Notes: generated by a model from the sequence alone, not told the origin. Shown: positions 54,458 to 63,155, counted from the first letter of the stretch. The stretch: DNA of 64,000 nucleotides from Sphingobacterium sp. ML3W (GCF_029542085.1 NZ_CP107036.1:6200001-6264000), one strand, 5' to 3'. Made by a program: numbers and translations.

Positions 54458-54617
54458 TATTTTTTTATTGTTTTAAGTTTTTTGTTTAACCATATAAGCC
54501 TCTTGGAGCATGTTCTAATTCTGTGGTAAATAAAGTAAGGGCGGAGAAATGAACTGACATAAAAGATTAGTATTAGTTGGGGATGATTTATTATTCGCAA
54601 GTGGCTTTTTTATGTCA

Positions 54618-54645
54618 AAAGGGCCTGATTTTCATCAGACCCTTT
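54618..54645 (-). terminator. Terminator hairpin with GAAA loop after the 20-codon ORF, copy 1
   Basis: Minus strand: AAAGGGTCTGAT / ATCAGGCCCTTT around GAAA, followed by TTTT. The arms differ in copy 2 only in the loop-proximal base. Confidence 0.75.
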
Positions 54646-54648
54646 CTC

Positions 54649-54711
54649 TTAGCGTTTACTTTTACAGCAATTTTTATGTTTCCTATCGTTTCCTCTTTTA
54701 TGTTTCGTCAT
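54649..54711 (-). CDS. Candidate 20-aa basic peptide, copy 1
   Basis: ATG at 54711, TAA at 54649, product MTKHKRGNDRKHKNCCKSKR: ten basic residues plus two His and two Cys. Its start lies in an inverted repeat (TCCAATG / CGTTGGA), and the stop is followed 3 bp later by the GAAA hairpin terminator. Copy 2 keeps the same length and stop (two amino-acid changes). Whether it is translated is not shown. Confidence 0.4.
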   Translation of the reverse strand: MTKHKRGNDRKHKNCCKSKR

Positions 54712-55087
54712 CCAACGTTTTTTAGTGCCATTGGATTCTCACTGTACGACGCCAATTTTTATGTTGGTTCTTTCTTTCGAAAGGTAGCAAATGCCGTTTT
54801 GTATAATAAGAACAAGAGCTGATTTGAAATAGTTTTATTGGAGTAAATTATTTTTGATCACCTGAGTTGGTTTATCTCTACCATTAAATCATTTTTTTTA
54901 TTTCTGTAAGCTGAGCATTATTCATCATGAGTTTATCTAAACATTTCAGCAAGGAAATATACCTTGTTTTCTTGCCTTAAGATAAGTGTTTAAAGGTTCT
55001 TAATCTATAATTTTATGCTAGTCAATAATTGTTAGGAAGTAATAAAGCATTTATAGCCCAAAAATTATACACAAAACTAAACTAATT

Positions 55088-55684
55088 ATGAGAAAAATCA
55101 GTGTTTTAAACTGGGTATCGATTGATGGTTTTATCGCAGGTATTCATGGGGAAACAGATTGGTTTCCCTGGGATAGCGAAATCGAGGATTTTTATGAACA
55201 GCGGCAGAATAAAGCCGATACCATTATTTATGGCAGGGAGACCTATGAAGTAATGTCTCAATACTGGTCCGATGAGACTCTGACAGCATCGGATCGGCCA
55301 TCGTTTATTAACTTCATGAACAATACAGCAAAGATTGTTTTTTCAAAATCGCTTGCCAAGGCTGACTGGAACAATACAAAAATTGTTAGGGAGGTCAATA
55401 AACACGATATCGATCAATTGAAGGGTGGTTTGGATGGTGATATTCTTGGTGATATTCTTATTTACGGAAGTGGTACTATTGTCTCTCAACTCGCAAAGCT
55501 AGGTTTAATAGATGAATATGCATTAATGCTATATCCGATTGTTTTGGGATCGGGAAGGCCATTATTCCCCAATATATCAGATCGGATCAAACTTGATTTA
55601 ATCAGTACGAGGTGCTATTCGTGTGGCAGTATTTTGCATATTTACCGTCCTTATAATACTATTACAATCAAAAATTCTTGTTAA
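55088..55684 (+). CDS. RibD C-terminal/dihydrofolate-reductase-like protein
   Basis: A 198-residue protein. MRKISVLNWVSIDGFIAG, DTIIYGRETYEVMSQYW, and GDILGDILIYGSGTIVSQLAKLGLIDEYALMLYPIVLGSGRPLF are the signature of the RibD C-terminal/YyaP-YwjB branch of the dihydrofolate reductase superfamily. It probably reduces a small molecule with NADPH. It lies between the two copies of the 258-bp repeat. Confidence 0.87.
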   Translation: MRKISVLNWVSIDGFIAGIHGETDWFPWDSEIEDFYEQRQNKADTIIYGRETYEVMSQYWSDETLTASDRPSFINFMNNTAKIVFSKSLAKADWNNTKIVREVNKHDIDQLKGGLDGDILGDILIYGSGTIVSQLAKLGLIDEYALMLYPIVLGSGRPLFPNISDRIKLDLISTRCYSCGSILHIYRPYNTITIKNSC

Positions 55685-55777
55685 ATTAGAATTTCATTCA
55701 CCTCTAAACCTCAAATCTAATTTCATTAACAAATGAGAAGAACTCGACTTTAAAGTCGGTTAAACGTTATATTTCTG

Positions 55778-55866
55778 TACCCTTTTATTCCCACCATTCA
55801 CCGAGTTTTCCAGTTTATTAAATAAATGTTGTAAAGCCAGCTCGGGAGATGTGGCTTTTTTACATC
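55778..55866 (+). pseudogene. Minimal relic NTF2 cassette: operator joined to terminator
   Basis: TACC at 55778 and CACC at 55799 (CACCGAGTTTTCCAG) are 21 bp apart. Instead of the third half-site, promoter and gene, the sequence passes into AAATAAATGTTG, which matches the 3' region of copy B, and then the hairpin AGCC..GATGTGGCTTTTTT. The gene between operator and terminator was deleted. Confidence 0.68.
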
Positions 55867-56111
55867 AAAAGGGCCTGATGTTATTCAGACCCTTTCTGTT
55901 AGCGTTTACTTGTACAGTAATTTTTATGTTTCCTATCGTTTCCTCTTTTATGTTTCGTCATCCAACGTTTTTTAGTACCATTGGATTCTCACTGTACGAC
56001 GCCAATTTTTATGTCGGTCCTTTCAAAAGAAAGGTAGCTAATAGCCGCTTTGTATAATAATAACGATAGTCGATTGGAAATAGTTTGTATTGGAGTAAAA
56101 TATTTTTTGAT
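55851..56111. repeat. Repeat element copy 2
   Basis: Second copy of the 54601-54858 element, beginning at the right arm of the degenerate AGCCAC terminator (GTGGCTTTTTT). It keeps the hairpin terminator, the 20-codon ORF and its leader, and the region up to GGAGTAAA. A few small indels and substitutions cluster in the leader beyond the ORF. Confidence 0.8.
55899..55961 (-). CDS. Candidate 20-aa basic peptide, copy 2
   Basis: ATG at 55961, TAA at 55899; product MTKHKRGNDRKHKNYCTSKR. Differs from copy 1 by Cys15 to Tyr and Lys18 to Thr, with no synonymous changes in 63 bp. The preserved start, length and stop favour a real short gene, but the surrounding DNA is equally conserved, so recent duplication is a full alternative. 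Confidence 0.38.
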   Translation of the reverse strand: MTKHKRGNDRKHKNYCTSKR

Positions 56112-56557
56112 AAATTGGGGTTGATTATTAAAATGAACAATCCATTCGTTGGCTTCTACCACCGATAAGTACAAGGCCGCTTAACGGAAGTCCTCTATTT
56201 TCATGAGGGACTATCATTATTATATTTTAATGGAGTAATCTTTGAAGTTACATATTTTCACCACGAATTGGAAGCGCTTTTATCAACTATATCAAGCAGT
56301 TTTTAAGGCTAGCTAACCCTTACTTTCAACTCAAAAATAGAATTCAGATTCACTTTACAAATATAGCTATTAAAATAATGCTGGTTAAACAAGGAAGAGT
56401 TCAACTGGTAACTAGATTATTAATAATTTTATTAAGCGAAACAACGTGTTGATCAGTCGACGAAGTGTAAACTGTCATCAGGCAGACGACGTTTCTACAG
56501 AGAGTCGGTCATCTTTTGTCAGTATCTGGAAGAGAGTACATGAAAAAGCATCGTTCT

Positions 56558-58024
56558 TTATTTGATCAGTTTCCTAAAAGTTGACTTTTCATTTTCACAA
56601 ATGCTACAACAATATGTCGCAGGCAGATTTTCAAATAGTGTTCCTGCGGCGACATCCTGTGTACTATCTCCCCAGATGGGATCATATATTGTCTGACATG
56701 CTGGACATTGATAAGTGACCCTGATCAGATCGGATTTTTCTGTTGTAGCCTGCGTAGAAATATGATGTAGTTCTTGGACCACTGCTCTACCTCGAAGTTG
56801 ATAAAATTCTTCACACAGTGCCAAAATCACACTTATAAGTTCTGCTCGTTCCACGCGTGTTTGATAAGTGACAAAGTCTCTTGAATTAGGGTTAAAATCT
56901 TGCGTGTGTTGCACCTGAAACCAAGATTTATCTCCTTTAGAGTCGATGAAACGCAAAATTACAGATCCCCAGATCCCACTCTTTGGTTGCATTTTAATAC
57001 CAAAACAAAGTTTGTACGTGCGGATATCCAACCAGTTCATATGGTGCACCAATTCCTGCTTAAGCGCCAATGCAATGGGATCAAAATCTTCCGTCATCCA
57101 ATTGAGTTCGTTTAGGGCATGCCGCAGGTTGATTCGATGTCGATCTAGCATAATATCCCAATCAGGTCTTGTTGTAGGTTGAATATCTTTAATAACAATT
57201 GATTTCCAAGGCGTAGTGTATAATTGGCCGATCCTGTGTCGCAGACAGAGATTACATATGTCGCGTAAAAAAGCGGTCGAAAAGGTTTCGGAACGCCGGT
57301 ATACACCCAGCCATAGTCTATCTTGGTAGGTGTTAAATCCCTCATAATAGGGGAGCTTAAAAGCGGGTTCCATAAATGGCTGTTCTGTCGGCTGGAAAAG
57401 AAATTTTCCTGAGGCAATAGCTGACGCTTCTAACTTTTGTCCCAACTGTTGTGCTTCGCGTGATGTTGCAACCAGCGAACCGATCATCATTGGCTCCAAA
57501 AACAGAGTTAGTCTCGCAATATCGTCTGTGTTTACAAGAGTGGACCAGGTGTAAAATAAGTTGCTTTTGGGAAATCGGAGCTGCAGGTACCAATAATTAC
57601 TAAATTCCGAAGTGATGAAATTTAGATTTCCAGTATAATAAGGTACCAAGGATTGAGTGCAGTCCACAACATTCACTTTCAACTGGGGATTGAATTCGAA
57701 ACTGTCCAAAACATCTTTATATACGCCTTCACGTATCCATGCTCCCTGATTAAAAAGCCCATCGGCTACATATGAACTCACAATGTTTGGATATATATCC
57801 TGACCAATTTCGTAAGCAAACTCCTGATTGATCAGTATATATTCTAATTCTTCAAGTTGCGTATCGTTTACCCTAAAATATAGTTGCTGTCTACTGCCAA
57901 ATTTGACTTCCGTAATACCCATCTCTTCCAAAGGAATCAATAAGTTGACGAGTTCTCCTGGAGAGATTGCACCTCCTGAGAGGTTAACCTTGATAAACTG
58001 TCCTTTCATCGTTTTACTTTGCAT
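56558..58024 (-). CDS. NirA-like protein with C-terminal rubredoxin domain
   Basis: A 488-residue protein. Two regions have the ferredoxin-like half-domain pattern of nitrite/sulfite reductases (residues about 10-70, GGAISPGELVNLLIPLEEMGITEVKFGSRQQLYFRVND, and about 240-300, WLGVYRRSETFSTAFLRDICNLCLRHRIGQLYTTP). The siroheme/[4Fe-4S] Cys motifs (CX5C and CX3C) are not seen. The C-terminus has a rubredoxin-type CPACQTIYD...CCSICE (two CxxC). It probably passes electrons to the nitrate/nitrite system. Its start overlaps the nitrate reductase gene by 11 bp (ATGCAAAGTAA). Confidence 0.8.
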   Translation of the reverse strand: MQSKTMKGQFIKVNLSGGAISPGELVNLLIPLEEMGITEVKFGSRQQLYFRVNDTQLEELEYILINQEFAYEIGQDIYPNIVSSYVADGLFNQGAWIREGVYKDVLDSFEFNPQLKVNVVDCTQSLVPYYTGNLNFITSEFSNYWYLQLRFPKSNLFYTWSTLVNTDDIARLTLFLEPMMIGSLVATSREAQQLGQKLEASAIASGKFLFQPTEQPFMEPAFKLPYYEGFNTYQDRLWLGVYRRSETFSTAFLRDICNLCLRHRIGQLYTTPWKSIVIKDIQPTTRPDWDIMLDRHRINLRHALNELNWMTEDFDPIALALKQELVHHMNWLDIRTYKLCFGIKMQPKSGIWGSVILRFIDSKGDKSWFQVQHTQDFNPNSRDFVTYQTRVERAELISVILALCEEFYQLRGRAVVQELHHISTQATTEKSDLIRVTYQCPACQTIYDPIWGDSTQDVAAGTLFENLPATYCCSICENEKSTFRKLIK

Positions 58025-61000
58025 AGGATGTTACCTCCTTATCCTTTTCTGCAGCGTAGTTTTCTAGAATACGCTTAACTTCGGGTTTGCAGGATCCACA
58101 ACCTGTCCCAGCTCCGGTGGATGTACATAACTCCTGAAGATCGGTGCATCCATCGCTAATACATCGTTGCAGGTTTCCCTCTCCAACTTGGCAGCATGAA
58201 CATACCAATCGCCCAACAACAGCTTCTCGGGCGGTTCCGCTTCGTAGTAATTGTAGTCGTTTTTCACTTAATTCGATCCTGTTTGCGATCAAGTTTTTAA
58301 ACTCAGAAAATTCGTTCTTGTCACCGATCAAAATGGCACCTACAAGTCTGTCCTGATAGATAATACATTTTTTGTAATAGCGCTTGGCCTTGTCGATAAA
58401 AATAATCTCTTCATAGTCCTCATTAGGCGTTTCTGTAAGACCGATGCTACAGAGGTCAAAACCTTGTATTTTGATAATATTCATAAACAGGCTTCCCTTA
58501 TAGTGGCTGCTGATATCCCCCTGATGATATTGTGCGACTATCCCGGCCTGCTCTTCGGCGGCAGCGGTGATACCGTAAAGTGTCCCTTCAAATTCTGCAA
58601 TCTCACCGATAGCATAAATAGCGGGGTCGCTAGTTTTCATATGATTATCCACGACTACACCCCGTTGGCACAGTAAGTCGGCATCCTTTGCTAATTCGAT
58701 ATTAGGCGTAGTACCTATCGCTAGGATTAGGGCGTCGCATTTAATCTGTCTTCCACTCTTTAATTCGATCTTTGTCAGTTTATTACGGCCACAGTATAGT
58801 TGAACTTCATCGTTATAGAATATATCGCAGCCGAGGTCTATCATTTCTTCATGAAGCAGTTGACTTCCAAGTGGATCCAGCTGACGATTCAAAAAACGCG
58901 AAACACGTTGAATGATGGTAATTTTTGTCTCATTTTCACGGAGTGAAGCTGCCATTTCCAGTCCTAATAATCCTCCGCCTACAATAACGACATGTGCCTG
59001 TTGAGGAAGGTATCGCTTCAATAGGTCTGCGTCAGTCCGACGCCGCATCGTAAAAATACCAGGCAGCTTCGGTACATGCTTTGGCAGGCTGGGACGGCTG
59101 CCTGTCGCGAGAATTAAGATATCATAATATGTTTTAATACCTCGAGAATCCCGGACATATTTGTTGATTCGGTCGATTGCAGTAACCTGGACACCCCGTA
59201 TATGTTGTATATCGAGTAAAGCCTCCTCTTCGTCTTTCATTTTAACTAATTGCTCCCATCGAAGCTCGCCACTAACATAGTGTGGTAGCATGACACGATT
59301 ATAAAAAGGCAGATCCTCATTACTGAAAATGATAATTTCATCGGTTTTGTTTAGTTCCCGAAAGGAGCGGACAAAACCATGCGCTCCGGCACCAACAATT
59401 ACAATACGTTCCTTGCTCTTCACATGTGGTTCGACACGTACTGCGCAAAATTTAAAGTCAGGCTCCTTCGAAATAGGATCCACTAAATCGTTGGTCAGAT
59501 TATTAGCCCTATGGAGATCAGATCCCAATATCTTACCCCAATGCATCGGTAGAAATACGACTCCAGGTTTAATCGTCTTGCTGACCCGTGTCCTGACACG
59601 AACATCACCTCGTAGAGAATAAACATTTGCCAACTGTCCGTCAATCAAGTTCAGTGCTGTAGCATCTGTTGGATGTATTTCCAAAAATGCAGTCTGAATA
59701 TGTTGATTCAACTTACTTACCTTGCCTGTTTTCGACATGGTATGCCATTGGTCACGGATCCGTCCGGTTGTCAGGATAAGCGGAAAATTTTGGTCAGGCA
59801 GTTCACTGTGATGCTGATCAGGAGGACTATGCAATTGCGCCCGCCCACTTAGCGTAAGGAATTTGTTATCCTGAAAAAGTCGTGGAGTACCTTTTCTCTT
59901 TGACAGATCAAAAGGCCATTGCACTGTATTTAGATTGTCAATAAGTTTATAATCCAATCCAGCAATGTCAATACTTGTCCCAGCCGTTAACTGGGCATGT
60001 TCTTTATAGATATCCTGTGGTGTAGGATATGAAAAACCTTTAAAACCCATTTTTTGTGCAAACCTTGAAAAGATTTCTGTATCTGGAAGGGCTTCACCTG
60101 GAGGGTCGATAGCTTTATGCAGGTGACTGATCCTCCGTTCTGAATTCGTCATTGTGCCTTCTTTTTCAGCCCATCCAGCTGCAGGAAGAATAATATCTGC
60201 AAAGTCTAGGGTCTGGGGCTTATTGGATATCTCCTGAACTACAACGAATTTAGCCATTTGCAATGCTTTTTCCACCAACCGTATGTTTGGAAGGCTAGTG
60301 AGTGGATTGGTACAAAGAATCCAAATTGCCTTCAATCGTCCGTCGGCTAAGGCTTCAAACATTTCGGTAGCTGTGAGCCCCGGTTTGTTACTCAAAGTAG
60401 TCCCTGACCAGAATTGTTGGATTTCATCGCGATGTGTTTTATTATCCATATCACGGTGAGCGGGCAGTAGATTGGCAAGCCCTCCAACTTCTCTTCCGCC
60501 CATAGCATTGGGCTGTCCAGTTAGTGAAAAAGGACCACTTCCCGGTTTCCCGATTTTCCCTGTAATCAAGCTGAGGTCAATTAGGCTCAGGTTTTTGTTA
60601 ACTCCCACTACACTCTGATTCAGCCCCATTGTCCACATACTCAGAAGGCTTTTGGATTCGCCAATATAGCTGGCTGCGCGTTCAATGTCTTCCACCGGGA
60701 CACCACATATCGCGGCGGACTCCAATAATGTACGTTCGAATACCCGTTTTTTGTAAATCTCATATCCTTCGGTATGATTGTTTATAAAATCAAGGTCTAT
60801 ATCTCCTTGTTCTATAAGCAATCTTCCCAGTGCATAATTGAGCGTAATGTCTGTCCCCGGATTAATCTGCAAATGCAGGTCAGCCAATGCGCAGGTATCA
60901 GTAACACGAGGGTCGATAACAATAATTTTGGTCGCTGGATTTTTAGCTTTGTGCGCCTCTACACGTCGCCAAAGGATCGGATGGCACCAGGCGGGATTGG

Positions 61001-61529
61001 CACCTGCGACCAAAAAGCAATCAGCAATCTCGATATCGTCGTAGCATATCGGTACACTATCTTCACCCAACGCTTTTTTATATGCTGCCACAGCGCTGCT
61101 CATACAAAGACGTGAATTGGTGTCAATATTGTTCGTGCCAATAAACCCCTTGACTAGTTTATTGAGAATGTAATATTCCTCTGTAAGGCATTGTCCAGAA
61201 GCATAAAACGCCACAGAATCAGGACCGTATTTTGCAATTAACGTGCGCAAGACCGCTGCTGCGCGATCCAACGCTTCATCCCATGAAACACGTTGCAACG
61301 GACTGGATCTGTGGTGCCTCATCTGTGGATAGAGAAGTCTGTCTGAGCGATCATTGACTGTATATTGCAAATTCATGCCTTTGCTACATAATTTACCTTG
61401 ATTGACGGGGTGTTCGTTATCGCCGATAACGGAAATCATCTTATTTTTTTCGACCGATATCTTCACGCCACACCCCACACCACAGTAGCAGCAGGTACTT
61501 TTATATAGATTGTTAGACTCTTTATTCAT
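58014..61529 (-). CDS. nasA: Assimilatory nitrate reductase fused to NirB-like FAD/NAD and BFD [2Fe-2S] domains
   Basis: A 1171-residue fusion. Residues 1-690 are a molybdopterin oxidoreductase of the NasA/NarB type with the N-terminal [4Fe-4S] ligands C13, C16, C20 and C48 (CYCGVGC...LCSKG) and a C-terminal molydopterin-dinucleotide domain (LILTTGRIRDQWHTMSKTGK). Residues about 705-1080 are a pyridine-nucleotide-disulfide-type FAD domain (IVIVGAGAHGFV, then HVVIVGGGLLGLEMA) like the N-terminus of NirB. The end has a BFD-like [2Fe-2S] domain (CSCCQVGEGNLQRCI...GAGTGCGSCKPE). It should carry electrons from NAD(P)H through FAD and FeS to the molybdenum site, reducing nitrate to nitrite in the cytosol. 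Downstream of the transporter by 18 bp. Confidence 0.92.
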   Translation of the reverse strand: MNKESNNLYKSTCCYCGVGCGVKISVEKNKMISVIGDNEHPVNQGKLCSKGMNLQYTVNDRSDRLLYPQMRHHRSSPLQRVSWDEALDRAAAVLRTLIAKYGPDSVAFYASGQCLTEEYYILNKLVKGFIGTNNIDTNSRLCMSSAVAAYKKALGEDSVPICYDDIEIADCFLVAGANPAWCHPILWRRVEAHKAKNPATKIIVIDPRVTDTCALADLHLQINPGTDITLNYALGRLLIEQGDIDLDFINNHTEGYEIYKKRVFERTLLESAAICGVPVEDIERAASYIGESKSLLSMWTMGLNQSVVGVNKNLSLIDLSLITGKIGKPGSGPFSLTGQPNAMGGREVGGLANLLPAHRDMDNKTHRDEIQQFWSGTTLSNKPGLTATEMFEALADGRLKAIWILCTNPLTSLPNIRLVEKALQMAKFVVVQEISNKPQTLDFADIILPAAGWAEKEGTMTNSERRISHLHKAIDPPGEALPDTEIFSRFAQKMGFKGFSYPTPQDIYKEHAQLTAGTSIDIAGLDYKLIDNLNTVQWPFDLSKRKGTPRLFQDNKFLTLSGRAQLHSPPDQHHSELPDQNFPLILTTGRIRDQWHTMSKTGKVSKLNQHIQTAFLEIHPTDATALNLIDGQLANVYSLRGDVRVRTRVSKTIKPGVVFLPMHWGKILGSDLHRANNLTNDLVDPISKEPDFKFCAVRVEPHVKSKERIVIVGAGAHGFVRSFRELNKTDEIIIFSNEDLPFYNRVMLPHYVSGELRWEQLVKMKDEEEALLDIQHIRGVQVTAIDRINKYVRDSRGIKTYYDILILATGSRPSLPKHVPKLPGIFTMRRRTDADLLKRYLPQQAHVVIVGGGLLGLEMAASLRENETKITIIQRVSRFLNRQLDPLGSQLLHEEMIDLGCDIFYNDEVQLYCGRNKLTKIELKSGRQIKCDALILAIGTTPNIELAKDADLLCQRGVVVDNHMKTSDPAIYAIGEIAEFEGTLYGITAAAEEQAGIVAQYHQGDISSHYKGSLFMNIIKIQGFDLCSIGLTETPNEDYEEIIFIDKAKRYYKKCIIYQDRLVGAILIGDKNEFSEFKNLIANRIELSEKRLQLLRSGTAREAVVGRLVCSCCQVGEGNLQRCISDGCTDLQELCTSTGAGTGCGSCKPEVKRILENYAAEKDKEVTSYAK

Positions 61530-61547
61530 AGTGAAAGGATGCTAATT

Positions 61548-62852
61548 CTAGACTTCTAATGACACATTTTGAACGACAGTTTCAATTCGAGGATGAAAAC
61601 GCACGAGGAGGACAGTGAAACCTATAAGAAAAACACCTATACCGATATACTGAAAGGCATCAGCATAACTGAGCGTTTCGGATTTAAAAAGAAATCCGAC
61701 TAACATGGCTCCAATATTTCCTCCGGCACCGACGATTCCGCTCACACTGCCAATGTTATCTTTATTAATGAAGGGGACGATACCATATGTACAGCCATTT
61801 GCCATTTTAAGGAAGAGTGCAAAAAGCAACATTGTAATAATAGCAAGAAGCAATGTGTTGGAAGCGGCGAACAGACTTATGCCGATTCCTTCCAAGATCA
61901 ACAGTATACCGAGAATTATACCCTTACCTTTAATACCATAACTTTTCCCCACTTTATCACTTACAATACCGCCAAGTGCACGGGCGAATAGATTCATACC
62001 GCCAAAGATACTGGCTAGGGCTCCGGCCAGGATAATCCCTGTATCAAAACGATCCATAAAGAAAGTAGCGGCGACGTTGTCAACCGTGATCTCTATCCCG
62101 AAACAAGCTGCATAGGCGAGTGTGAGGATCCAGACACGATAGTCTTTTAACGCGAGCAAAAATGAACCATTCTTCTTTTTATTGATTCTCCCGTCCCCGG
62201 ACAGTTTTTTGAAATTGCCTTGTGGCGTATCTTGCGTATACTTATAATAGATGTACGCCATAATGAGTAGGATAATACCGGGAACAACCATTGCGATCCT
62301 CCAAGAATCCAATTGACTAACGAAGCCCATGCCGACGAATGCTGCAGCAATGAGTGGCATGACCAAATTAGTAACCCCTCCGCCAAGGTTGCCCCAGCCA
62401 CCAGTTACAGCATTGGCCGTACCAATAATGTTGGGGGCAAACATCATTGAAGTATGGAACTGCGTAATCACAAAAGAAGCACCGATGATACCGATGAAAA
62501 AACGAAATAACAAAAAAGACTCATAACTATTACTCAATCCGATAAGTAAAACAGGAACCGAACCTGCAACCAACAGAATAGTGTAGGAGATCCGTGGCCC
62601 TAGCGTATCACACATCTTCCCGATAAATAATCGCGCAATAATTGTTGCTGAAACAGAAGCGATAATGATATTTCCGACTTCACTTTTAGTCAATCCGAGC
62701 TGTTCTCTAACTAGCGGCATAAGCGGGGCGACGCCGAACCAGCCAAAGAAACAGAAGAAAAAAGTGATCCATGTAATGTGAAAAGTACGCATCTGTACGC
62801 CTTTAAAAGATAAAATACTAAGCTTTTGGAGAGGTTGTTCTTGTGGATTCAT
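61548..62852 (-). CDS. Nitrate/nitrite MFS transporter, NarK-like
   Basis: A 434-residue, twelve-segment transporter. The nitrate signature GGWGNLGGGVTNLVMPL (about residues 150-166) and the second one GAGGNIGAMLVGFLF (near 375-390) are both present, as is FHTSMMFAPNIIGTANAVTGGWGNLGGG. It imports nitrate for the reductase 18 bp downstream. Likely first gene of the narK-nasA-NirA-like operon. Confidence 0.93.
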   Translation of the reverse strand: MNPQEQPLQKLSILSFKGVQMRTFHITWITFFFCFFGWFGVAPLMPLVREQLGLTKSEVGNIIIASVSATIIARLFIGKMCDTLGPRISYTILLVAGSVPVLLIGLSNSYESFLLFRFFIGIIGASFVITQFHTSMMFAPNIIGTANAVTGGWGNLGGGVTNLVMPLIAAAFVGMGFVSQLDSWRIAMVVPGIILLIMAYIYYKYTQDTPQGNFKKLSGDGRINKKKNGSFLLALKDYRVWILTLAYAACFGIEITVDNVAATFFMDRFDTGIILAGALASIFGGMNLFARALGGIVSDKVGKSYGIKGKGIILGILLILEGIGISLFAASNTLLLAIITMLLFALFLKMANGCTYGIVPFINKDNIGSVSGIVGAGGNIGAMLVGFLFKSETLSYADAFQYIGIGVFLIGFTVLLVRFHPRIETVVQNVSLEV

Positions 62853-63155
62853 GAGTAATAGGTGTTTGGTTGATGATTGAAATAGTTATCAAATGTTCAT
62901 ATTGTTTTTTTGTTATCGTTTACGATATGTTTTTCAATGAATTTTGTAAAAGTGTTTAATTTGTTGTTGTTTAATGGGTGTGTAAAAAGTAAGTTTATTT
63001 TTTAAAGGAGCTGTTTAACTCATATTTGTTTGAAGACTACCGGGATTTGAACATGCCGTTGCGATCGATACCGACTGTGTGATTTTGTTTGTCGTGCCCG
63101 GAAGAGTCGATGATCCTGAAAGAGCCCTGAATTTGCTGCCTGACATACAACCGGC
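62853..63155. other. Intergenic region: nitrate operon promoter and a GC-richer tail
   Basis: 62853-63015 is AT-rich and should hold the promoter of the transporter gene. 63018-63155 is richer in GC and has short coding-like frames on both strands, but no gene I can name. See the findings. Confidence 0.45.

Larger units (their letters stand above)
54601..54858. repeat. Repeat element copy 1 (duplicated at 55851-56111)
   Basis: Long identical blocks are shared with 55851-56111, including TTTTTATGTTTCCTATCG and ACTGTACGACGCC. It starts with GTGGCTTTTTT, the right arm of the AGCCAC-type terminator, and carries the minus-strand 20-codon ORF, its upstream hairpin and its own terminator. The two copies flank the gene at 55088-55684 as direct repeats. 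Confidence 0.8.
54458..55087. other. Intergenic region containing repeat element copy 1
   Basis: Copy-2 leader of the small exported gene, then the 258-bp element at 54601-54858, then an AT-rich stretch without a gene up to the RibD/DHFR-like gene. Confidence 0.5.
55685..56557. other. 873-bp gene-free region with cassette relic and repeat copy 2
   Basis: It holds the NTF2-cassette relic at 55778-55866, repeat copy 2 (55851-56111), and about 440 bp after it in which I see no gene or clear element, up to the end of the NirA-like gene. A CGACTTTAAAGTCG palindrome is at about 55745. Confidence 0.6.

Noticed and set aside
54618..54645. CTGATGA motif reminding of a hammerhead ribozyme core
   Set aside because: It sits in the stem of a simple GAAA-loop terminator. 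The GAA strand, stem III and cleavage site of a hammerhead are not present.
54577..54822. Plus-strand 81-codon hydrophobic frame and its partner at 55851-56057
   Set aside because: Both frames start inside or next to the terminator hairpins and no RBS is clear. The conservation is of the whole DNA element and is better explained by the minus-strand 20-codon unit and its leader.
56558..58024. Calling the NirA-like gene a functional siroheme nitrite reductase
   Set aside because: The siroheme/[4Fe-4S] Cys pairs are not visible, so only a NirA-like call is supported.
63035..63065. tRNA T-arm-like sequence (minus strand GTTCAAATCCCGG)
   Set aside because: The five bases on each side of TTCAAAT do not pair and no D-arm, anticodon arm or acceptor is present within 80 bp.
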